Assembly: GCA_046482845.1 (NCBI GenBank)
Contig: JAWOEJ010000140.1
Location: 1 to 13,548, forward strand
From: DATFJZ01 sp046482845
GTDB lineage: Bacteria > Desulfobacterota > Desulfobacteria > Desulfobacterales > Desulfobacteraceae
Direction: 5' to 3'
DNA: 13,548 nt
The notes beneath the pieces were generated by a model that did no database searches, was not told the DNA's origin, and saw only the letters and a program-made list of their open reading frames with translations. Of the stretch, positions 8,276-13,548 are shown piece by piece (position 1 is the stretch's first letter; each line of letters starts with the position of its first letter). The position numbers and the translations under genes are program-made.

Positions 8276-11041
8276 ATGGCAGAAATTAGTCGCACAGCAT
8301 TGTTTGGTAAACTGAACCCTCTGACATATAAATCCGTGGAAAGTGCCACTGTATTTTGCAAAATGCGTGGGAATCCCTATGTTGAGCTTGTGCACTGGTT
8401 GAACATGGTTCTGCAGCTGCAGAATTCAGACCTTCATTGTATTATAAAGCACTATGATATCAACCCCTCCAGGCTGGCGTCTGACATTACTGCCTTTCTG
8501 GACACCCTGCCCAGGGGAGCAACCGCCATCTCTGATTTTTCACCCCATCTGGAAGAAGCAGTGGAAAGAGCATGGGTTTACAGTACACTTCTTTTTGGGG
8601 CATCTCAGATACGTTCCGGACATATAATAATTGCCCTGTTAAAGGCCCAGGGACTGAGGGCAGCATTGCCCGGGATATCCGATGAGTTTAAAAAAATAAA
8701 AGCGGAAAATCTGTCTGATATGTTTTCATCCATTGTAAGCACGTCTCCGGAAAATGACCTTGGCCCTCAAGACGGTACCCAGACAGGCGGCGGTGCAGCC
8801 CCCGGTGAAGTAAGCAATGCTGTTGCCCCTGCAGTTATGGGCAAACAGGAATCATTGGCTCAGTTTTCCGTGGATTTGACAGAAAGTGCTCGAAAAGGGG
8901 AACTGGACCCGATTCTGGGACGGGATAAGGAAATTCGCCAGATTATCGACATTCTGATGCGCCGCCGTCAAAACAACCCCATTCTCACAGGAGAGGCCGG
9001 TGTGGGAAAGACCGCAGTGGTGGAGGGATTTGCCCAGCGTATTGTGTCAAAAGATATTCCACCGCTGCTGAAAGATGTTTCAGTGCGGACTCTGGATCTG
9101 GGACTCCTCCAGGCCGGGGCCAGCATGAAAGGAGAATTTGAAAACCGCCTGCGCCAGGTCATTGAAGAGGTTCAAGCCTCTCCCAGGCCGATTATACTCT
9201 TTATAGATGAAGCCCACACCCTGGTCGGCGCCGGAGGTTCAGCCGGATCCGGGGACGCTGCAAACCTGCTCAAACCAGCGCTTGCCAGGGGAACACTCAG
9301 GACCATAGCTGCAACCACATGGGCCGAGTATAAAAAGTACTTTGAAAAAGATGCCGCGTTGACCCGCCGGTTCCAGGTGGTGAAAATAAATGAACCGTCA
9401 GAAGAACAGGCCGTTGTCATGATGCGCGGTTTAGCAGGGGTCAGTGAAAAACATCACAAGGTACAAATACTGGATGAAGCCCTTATCGCTGCTGTACAGC
9501 TTTCTCACCGGTATATTCCAGTCCGCCAGCTGCCTGATAAAGCAGTGAGTTTACTGGACACGGCCTGTGCACGTGTCGCAGTCAGTGTGCATTCTACGCC
9601 TCCGGCTGTTGAAGCCTGCCGGCGGCGGATATCTGCCCTGGAAAGTGAAAACGAAATTCTAACCCGTGAAGAAACCATAGGGCTGGACCGCAGCAAAAGG
9701 CAGGATGAGATTAAAAAACAACTGACCGATGCAGCAGACGAACTCAACACCCTTGAAAAGGGATGGGAAAAAGAAAAAAAACTGGTGGACAGGATTCTTG
9801 AGCTTAGAAACACGCTTCGAACCGGCACAGCAGACCCCATTGATGAGACTATGACCCAGAATGACGTATCACCCTCTAAAAAGGAAGCTGAATCGGATAA
9901 AGATGAAATTCTGCAGACAGAAGACAAAAAACCTGATCTGTCCAGCCAGGAAAGGCAAACCATGATGGATGAGCTGAAAAACCTGATGGACAAGCTCAGC
10001 AGCCTCCAGGGAGAATCTCCGCTGATCCTTCCAAGTGTAGACAGTCAGGTTGTTGCGTCCGTGGTCGCCGACTGGACCGGTATCCCCGTCGGCCGTATGG
10101 TCAAAAATGAAATTGAAGCGGTTGTAAACCTGGCTGATACACTTGAAAAACGGGTAATCGGTCAGCGGCATGCCCTGGATGCCATTGGCATGCGCATTCA
10201 GACGTCCCGGGCGGGACTGGATGATCCGAACCGACCGGTCGGTGTTTTCATGCTCGTGGGGCCAAGCGGTGTCGGCAAAACTGAATCCGCACTGGCACTG
10301 GCAGAAGCCCTTTACGGCGGAGAACAGAATGTGATCACCATAAATATGAGTGAGTTTCAGGAAGCACACACGGTTTCCACCTTAAAAGGCGCACCCCCCG
10401 GGTATGTGGGATACGGTGAAGGCGGGGTATTGACTGAGGCGATCCGCAGACGGCCCTACAGTATTGTGCTGCTGGATGAGGTGGAAAAAGCGCATAAAGA
10501 CGTGCATGAAATCTTTTTTCAGGTGTTTGACAAAGGAAAAATGGAAGATGGCGAAGGACGGATGATTGATTTTAAAAATACCATCATACTGCTGACCAGC
10601 AATGTGGGGACAGAATTAATAATGAATATGTGCAGTGATCCGGAACTGATGCCAGATCCCGAAGGAATGGCAAAAGCGCTGCGGGATCCCCTGCTGAAAT
10701 CATTTCCTGCTGCTTTTCTGGGCCGTTTGAAGGTGATCCCGTTTTACCCTCTCAGCGATGCTGTGTTAGAAAAAATTATTCGTCTTCAACTGAAAAGAAT
10801 TGAAAAACGTATTCAGGAAACCCATGAGATTCCGTTTACCTATGAAGACGAAGTCATTGAATTAATACAAAGCAGATGTACAGAAACGGAAAGTGGTGCA
10901 CGAATGGTGGATGCCATTTTATCCCATACCCTGCTGCCTGAAATCAGCAGCGAACTTCTTTTACGCATGATAAAAGATAAATTGCCGGCCGGTATCCACG
11001 TTACCGTGCAGGACAGCACGTTTAAATACAGTTTTTCATAA
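8276..11041 (+). CDS. tssH: T6SS sheath-disassembly AAA+ ATPase ClpV (TssH)
   Basis: ClpV is a hexameric Clp/HSP100 ATPase that binds contracted TssB/TssC sheath and unfolds it, so subunits can be reused. The 921-residue product has the ClpV-type N-domain (about residues 1-150, beginning ALFGKLNPLTYKSVESA). A Gly/Pro/Ala-rich linker follows (about 155-190). NBD1 has Walker A GEAGVGKT (K245) and Walker B ILFIDEAH (E312). A coiled-coil M region comes next, then NBD2 with Walker A GPSGVGKT (K668) and Walker B IVLLDEVEKAH (E735), and the usual C-terminal domain. Both ATP sites look intact. A highly charged stretch around residues 520-556 in the M region makes it slightly longer than the ClpVs I know. 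TAAGGA (8264-8269) lies 6 bases before ATG 8276. Confidence 0.97.
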   Translation: MAEISRTALFGKLNPLTYKSVESATVFCKMRGNPYVELVHWLNMVLQLQNSDLHCIIKHYDINPSRLASDITAFLDTLPRGATAISDFSPHLEEAVERAWVYSTLLFGASQIRSGHIIIALLKAQGLRAALPGISDEFKKIKAENLSDMFSSIVSTSPENDLGPQDGTQTGGGAAPGEVSNAVAPAVMGKQESLAQFSVDLTESARKGELDPILGRDKEIRQIIDILMRRRQNNPILTGEAGVGKTAVVEGFAQRIVSKDIPPLLKDVSVRTLDLGLLQAGASMKGEFENRLRQVIEEVQASPRPIILFIDEAHTLVGAGGSAGSGDAANLLKPALARGTLRTIAATTWAEYKKYFEKDAALTRRFQVVKINEPSEEQAVVMMRGLAGVSEKHHKVQILDEALIAAVQLSHRYIPVRQLPDKAVSLLDTACARVAVSVHSTPPAVEACRRRISALESENEILTREETIGLDRSKRQDEIKKQLTDAADELNTLEKGWEKEKKLVDRILELRNTLRTGTADPIDETMTQNDVSPSKKEAESDKDEILQTEDKKPDLSSQERQTMMDELKNLMDKLSSLQGESPLILPSVDSQVVASVVADWTGIPVGRMVKNEIEAVVNLADTLEKRVIGQRHALDAIGMRIQTSRAGLDDPNRPVGVFMLVGPSGVGKTESALALAEALYGGEQNVITINMSEFQEAHTVSTLKGAPPGYVGYGEGGVLTEAIRRRPYSIVLLDEVEKAHKDVHEIFFQVFDKGKMEDGEGRMIDFKNTIILLTSNVGTELIMNMCSDPELMPDPEGMAKALRDPLLKSFPAAFLGRLKVIPFYPLSDAVLEKIIRLQLKRIEKRIQETHEIPFTYEDEVIELIQSRCTETESGARMVDAILSHTLLPEISSELLLRMIKDKLPAGIHVTVQDSTFKYSFS

Positions 11042-11064
11042 AAACGCAGGCATATGGTAAACCC

Positions 11065-11089
11065 AATGGCTTTTTTTCAGCCGTTTTTT
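11065..11089 (+). terminator. terminator-like hairpin between clpV and hcp
   Basis: AATGGCT (11065-11071) can pair with AGCCGTT (11079-11085), with one G-U pair and a seven-base T-rich loop, followed by six T (11084-11089). The stem is short, so termination is probably partial. It would reduce read-through from the tss operon or protect the 3' end of the clpV message. Confidence 0.5.
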
Positions 11090-11093
11090 AAAC
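11081..11093 (+). repeat. 13-base direct repeat, copy 1 (upstream of hcp)
   Basis: CCGTTTTTTAAAC here is identical to positions 11606-11618 just after the hcp stop codon. In this copy it overlaps the 3' arm and T-tract of the terminator-like hairpin. The sequence is low in complexity, so chance is possible, but the exact pair flanks a single gene. Confidence 0.6.
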
Positions 11094-11103
11094 ACAATCA
11101 AAT

Positions 11104-11110
11104 AAGGAGG
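11104..11110 (+). promoter_or_regulatory. strong ribosome binding site of hcp
   Basis: AAGGAGG is a full match to the Shine-Dalgarno consensus, 5 bases before ATG 11116. It is the strongest site in the window, which fits the high amount of Hcp needed for tubes and secretion. Confidence 0.8.
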
Positions 11111-11115
11111 AAATC

Positions 11116-11598
11116 ATGGCGGCTTATATCAAATTTGATGGAATTGATGGTGAAGCCCAGGACAAGGACCATAAAGACTGGAGCGATATCCTTTCTTTCA
11201 GCCAGGGACTGATGCAGCCGGGAAGCTCAAGTACCGGACCCACAAGACGGCGGGGAGATGTAGTTGTTGAAGATATTGCTGTAACAAAAGAACTCGATAA
11301 GGCCAGCCCCAAAATTGGAGAAGCTGTCTGCAAGGGAAGAGTTTTTCCCAAGGTCGATATTCACATGACAGCATCGTACACAGATGCCGGACGTGTGACC
11401 TATTATGCCTATGAGCTGAAAAATGTTCTGGTGACCCGATATGATATTTCAGGCAGTAGCCAGTCGGAAGACGTTCCCGTTGAGAACTTTGCCCTGAACT
11501 TTGAAGAGATAAAAGTCACTTATACTGAAACTGATGCAACAGGGTCAAAGAAAGGTAATGTCGAGTATTCCTGGAAAGTTGAAGAAGGTGAAGCTTAA
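11116..11598 (+). CDS. hcp: T6SS inner-tube protein Hcp (TssD)
   Basis: Hcp forms hexameric rings that stack into the inner tube pushed into target cells; small effectors can ride in the ring lumen. The 160-residue protein has the full Hcp1-type fold: AAYIKFDGIDGEAQDKDHK at the N-terminus, then DILSFSQGLMQPGSSS, RRRGDVVVEDIAVTKELDKA (the segment aligned with the Hcp extended loop), and the C-terminal VENFALNFEEIKVTYTE. No extension or fused toxin domain is present. It has the best ribosome binding site of the window, and terminator-like hairpins lie on both sides, so it appears to be a separately tuned unit. No convincing promoter was found in the 74 bases upstream, so read-through from clpV or a promoter inside clpV is required. 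Confidence 0.96.
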   Translation: MAAYIKFDGIDGEAQDKDHKDWSDILSFSQGLMQPGSSSTGPTRRRGDVVVEDIAVTKELDKASPKIGEAVCKGRVFPKVDIHMTASYTDAGRVTYYAYELKNVLVTRYDISGSSQSEDVPVENFALNFEEIKVTYTETDATGSKKGNVEYSWKVEEGEA

Positions 11599-11605
11599 GA
11601 TGTTA

Positions 11606-11618
11606 CCGTTTTTTAAAC
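11606..11618 (+). repeat. 13-base direct repeat, copy 2 (downstream of hcp)
   Basis: CCGTTTTTTAAAC, identical to 11081-11093. It begins 7 bases after the hcp stop codon and ends on the first base of the strong terminator stem. Confidence 0.6.
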
Positions 11619-11652
11619 CTGCGGGGCCCATTGGTGCCCCGCAGGCTTTATT
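11618..11652 (+). terminator. rho-independent terminator after hcp
   Basis: CCTGCGGGGC (11618-11627) and GCCCCGCAGG (11636-11645) form a perfect 10-bp GC-rich stem with an 8-base loop, followed by CTTTATT. The stem is very stable, although the T-tract is interrupted. It separates hcp from vgrG, which starts 34 bases later, so some read-through must supply vgrG unless it has its own promoter. Confidence 0.8.
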
Positions 11653-11685
11653 CCTTGTTTTAATCTGAATTAAGGGGTCTGTATT

Positions 11686-13071
11686 ATGCCGCAACCTACC
11701 CAGGCCACACGGCACATTGCCATTGAAACACCTTTGGGTGAAGATGTTCTTCTATTGAAAAGTTTCTCCGGACATGAGGAAATCAGCCGATTATTTGAAT
11801 TTGATCTTGACTTGCTCAGTGAAAATTATGAAATCAATTTTGATGATATTATCGGACAGAATGTCACCATCAGCATGGAACTTGAAGAAGGGGGAAGGCG
11901 CTACTGGAATGGGTACATCAGCCGTTTTGTACAGGGTGCATCCACCAGTGTCCAGTTTGCTCAATACCGGGCAACAATGGTACCCTGGCTGTGGTTTTTA
12001 ACCCAGACATCAGACTGCCGGATTTTTCAGGATAAAACCATACCGGACATTATAAAACAGGTATTCAATGATCTTGGGTTCACTGATATTGAAGATCGGC
12101 TCTCAGGCGGTTACCGGACATGGACCTACTGCGTGCAGTATCGAGAAACAGATTTTAATTTTGTCAGCCGGCTCATGGAACAGGAGGGCATTTATTATTA
12201 TTATTTTCACGAGCAGGGGAAATGCACGATTGTCCTTTGTGATTCAAGAAGCAAACATGACTCCTTTGGAAACTATGATTCAATAGATTTTATTGCCGAC
12301 ACCAGCAGTTCAGCTGTTACTGAGCGAATCAGCAGCTGGACCATTCAAAAAAGTGTTCGATCCGGGAAATTTGCCCATGTTGATTATAATTTTAAAAAAC
12401 CCAGCACTTCTTTGATGAGTATTGAAGAGGATCAAAAGTCCCATGCCCGGGCAGATTATGAAATCTATGATTACCCGGGTGAGTATCTTGAAAAAACAGA
12501 AGGTGACAGATATGCCAGGGTTCGTATGGAAGAATTGGCCCATTCTCATGAGATCTGCAGCGGCCAGTCAGATGCCAGGGGCATATGCCCCGGTTATGTT
12601 TTTACGCTGAACAGGCATCCGAGAAGAGATCAGAACAAATCGTATCTGGTTAAATCAACGGATTATCAGGTATCTGCTCAAAGTTATGAAACGTCAGGAG
12701 GGGGTGAACCGGGTTGTGTCTGCTTTTTTACTGTTATTCCCGGTTCTGTACAATTTCGTCCAAAACGTATCACTCCCAAACCTGTTATTCAGGGCAGTCA
12801 GACTGCCGTCGTTGCAGGCCCTCCCGGGGAAGAGATTTACACGGATGAACACGGCCGGGTTAAGGTTCAGTTTCACTGGGACCGGGAAGGCAGTCAGGAT
12901 CAGAACAGCTCCTGCTGGATCAGGGTGAGCCAGTTATGGGCGGGTGCCAACTGGGGGGCAGTGTTTATTCCACGGATCGACCACGGAGAAAATAAACCAC
13001 CTTACCCGCTTCCGGAAAATAAAACCATGAGCACAATAAAGTCCAATTCTTCTGTCGGCGGCGGATGCTAA
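11686..13071 (+). CDS. vgrG: T6SS tip protein VgrG (TssI), OB-fold and spike probably defective
   Basis: VgrG trimers cap the Hcp tube and carry effectors. The 461-residue product has a normal gp27-like N-terminal part (about residues 8-340: VLLLKSFSGHEEISRLFEFD, then RETDFNFVSRLMEQEGIYYYY). A gp5-like OB region follows from about residue 373 (DEHGRVKVQFHWDR, residues 387-400) to WAGANWGAVFIPRI (ending at I431). In the family this is followed by an EVxVxF strand, the GDPD turn and a GxVYN strand; here D432-H433 run straight into GENKPPYPLPENKT, so about 22 residues seem to be missing in frame. The protein then stops after SSVGGGC, just where the beta-helical needle should start. AAGGGG (11672-11677) lies 8 bases before ATG 11686. 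The N-terminal part is well kept, so the damage looks recent, or this is a specialised short form. Confidence 0.9.
   Translation: MPQPTQATRHIAIETPLGEDVLLLKSFSGHEEISRLFEFDLDLLSENYEINFDDIIGQNVTISMELEEGGRRYWNGYISRFVQGASTSVQFAQYRATMVPWLWFLTQTSDCRIFQDKTIPDIIKQVFNDLGFTDIEDRLSGGYRTWTYCVQYRETDFNFVSRLMEQEGIYYYYFHEQGKCTIVLCDSRSKHDSFGNYDSIDFIADTSSSAVTERISSWTIQKSVRSGKFAHVDYNFKKPSTSLMSIEEDQKSHARADYEIYDYPGEYLEKTEGDRYARVRMEELAHSHEICSGQSDARGICPGYVFTLNRHPRRDQNKSYLVKSTDYQVSAQSYETSGGGEPGCVCFFTVIPGSVQFRPKRITPKPVIQGSQTAVVAGPPGEEIYTDEHGRVKVQFHWDREGSQDQNSSCWIRVSQLWAGANWGAVFIPRIDHGENKPPYPLPENKTMSTIKSNSSVGGGC
12970..12987 (+). repeat. 7-base direct repeat at the vgrG junction
   Basis: CCACGGA occurs at 12970-12976 and 12981-12987, separated by four bases. 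The second copy lies over H433-G434, the point where the OB-fold segment seems to have been lost. Short repeats at a junction fit a slippage or microhomology event, but the repeat itself is short. Confidence 0.5.
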
Positions 13072-13257
13072 GAATCGAATAGTGTAACGCTCAAACCCCG
13101 AATCAGTGACGAAATACTGTAACGGGTATACCCCGCCGCAAAACCCCGCCAATAAAAAAAATACATACCCCGCTATCCCGCCAAGACCCTGCCGCTGTTT
13201 ACCAATATCCCATTTTACGTATATAGTTTGTCAGATTTTAACGTTGGAGATTTTAAT
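13072..13257. other. non-coding spacer with irregular C-tract repeats
   Basis: The 186 bases after vgrG show stops in all three forward frames by 13087 and no coding similarity to a VgrG C-terminus. Blocks of three or four C recur at 13096, 13131, 13144, 13168, 13177 and 13187, with AAACCCCG at 13093 and 13141 and TACCCCGC at 13129 and 13166. The reverse strand therefore carries GGGG tracts, but most loops are too long for a classical G-quadruplex. No terminator hairpin was found after vgrG. Confidence 0.4.
13198..13227 (+). promoter_or_regulatory. possible promoter of the zinc-binding protein gene
   Basis: TTTACC (13198-13203) and TATAGT (13222-13227) are separated by 18 bases; TATATA (13220-13225) is an alternative with a 16-base spacer. 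The -10 is 31 bases before ATG 13258, a sensible distance. Both hexamers are imperfect. Confidence 0.3.
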
Positions 13258-13548
13258 ATGGCAAAAAATATACGTGGAAAACGTCCCTGCTGTATTTGCC
13301 GGAAATGGTTTCAGCCCATTGCACAGCAGAAAGGAAGACAAAGGACGTGCAGCCCGGCATGCCGGGATGAACTTCATCGGAGACAATGTGAACAATGGAA
13401 CAATAAGAACAAAGCATATTTCAAAAACAACTATCTGTCTGAAAAGATCCAGGCGATTGATGAACATGAACAATCAAGGTCTCCACCTGCTGATCAACAG
13501 GCACGACCGAAACATTCACCGGTCACTTTTTTACCCCAGTCAAATCGG
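13258..13548 (+). CDS. 5' part of a small zinc-binding (CxxC...CxxxC) protein gene
   Basis: The frame is open from ATG 13258 to the window end (97 codons visible, no stop), with GGAG (13246-13249) 8 bases upstream. The N-terminus is basic and has C11-C12-x-C14 then C31-x3-C35, flanked by KWFQP (residues 16-20) and KGRQRTC, a pattern expected of a zinc ribbon or knuckle. Residues 36-65 are rich in Arg, Gln, Asn and Lys (HRRQCEQWNNKNKAYFKNNY), and the tail after residue 72 is Pro/Gln-rich. This resembles a family of uncharacterised small cysteine-motif proteins (CxxCxxWFxP...RQ..C...C...RR) that I associate with mobile or repeated regions, from memory only. Nothing marks it as a T6SS effector or adaptor. 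A nucleic-acid-binding role is possible but unproved. Confidence 0.7.
   Translation, partial: MAKNIRGKRPCCICRKWFQPIAQQKGRQRTCSPACRDELHRRQCEQWNNKNKAYFKNNYLSEKIQAIDEHEQSRSPPADQQARPKHSPVTFLPQSNR

Noticed and set aside
9505..9993. 162-codon minus-strand ORF inside clpV
   Set aside because: Its long Ser-rich, low-complexity product is what the reverse complement of the charged M region of clpV gives. The sense frame is unambiguous.
9869..10369. 166-codon minus-strand ORF inside clpV
   Set aside because: Overlaps both the M region and NBD2 of an intact ClpV and shows no family motif of its own.
13060..13087. Single frameshift hiding the VgrG C-terminus
   Set aside because: Both alternative frames stop within about 20 bases, so several independent indels would be needed. 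GCTAAGAATCGAATA looks loosely like a degraded Asn-Glu-Ile-Arg motif but cannot be shown to be one.
13231..13473. 80-codon minus-strand ORF at the end
   Set aside because: The opposite plus-strand frame from 13258 has a ribosome binding site and a convincing paired-cysteine pattern; the reverse frame has neither.
1..13548. CRISPR arrays, tRNA or rRNA genes, insertion sequences
   Set aside because: No regularly spaced repeats, tRNA- or rRNA-like sequence, transposase ORF or terminal inverted repeats were seen in the window.

Overview
The window holds one half of a type VI secretion system (T6SS) locus, all on the plus strand. It encodes the contractile tail, the baseplate and the sheath-recycling ATPase, followed by the tube protein and a tip protein. 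Composition is mid-GC for the tss genes. Operon structure and gene content (tagJ next to tssB/tssC/tssE, a Pseudomonas H1-like TssA) indicate a Gram-negative bacterium. The overall feel suggests a sulfate-reducing Desulfobacterota, but that is an impression from codon and protein style, not something proved here.

Layout. Positions 1-435 hold the 3' end of an AT-rich gene of unknown function. A 230-base gap follows, with a possible promoter and a nested inverted repeat just before tssA. Then come tssA (666-1880), tssB (1981-2514), tssC (2517-4016), tagJ (4085-4912), tssE (4905-5414), tssF (5407-7281), tssG (7245-8258) and tssH/clpV (8276-11041). tssB/tssC are 2 bases apart. tagJ/tssE, tssE/tssF and tssF/tssG overlap, which indicates translational coupling. 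A terminator-like hairpin separates clpV from hcp (11116-11598). A strong terminator follows hcp, and then vgrG (11686-13071). After a C-tract-rich spacer the window ends in an open zinc-binding small protein gene (13258 to the end).

How the genes work together. TssE, TssF and TssG form the baseplate wedge. TssA caps or primes tail assembly. Hcp rings form the inner tube, TssB/TssC polymerise around it as the contractile sheath, and VgrG sits at the tip. ClpV disassembles the contracted sheath, and TagJ links sheath and ClpV in systems that carry it. The baseplate-to-membrane adaptor TssK and the membrane complex TssJ/TssL/TssM are not in this window and must lie elsewhere if the system works.

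The most notable observation is in vgrG. The frame is open, but the OB-fold appears to have lost about 22 residues in frame, and the gene stops where the needle-like beta-helix should begin, with stops in all three frames shortly after. This VgrG therefore looks unable to form a normal spike, and the gene next to it is not an obvious T6SS effector. Other points are a 13-base direct repeat flanking hcp, terminators on both sides of hcp, a structured tssA leader, and a charged insertion in ClpV.
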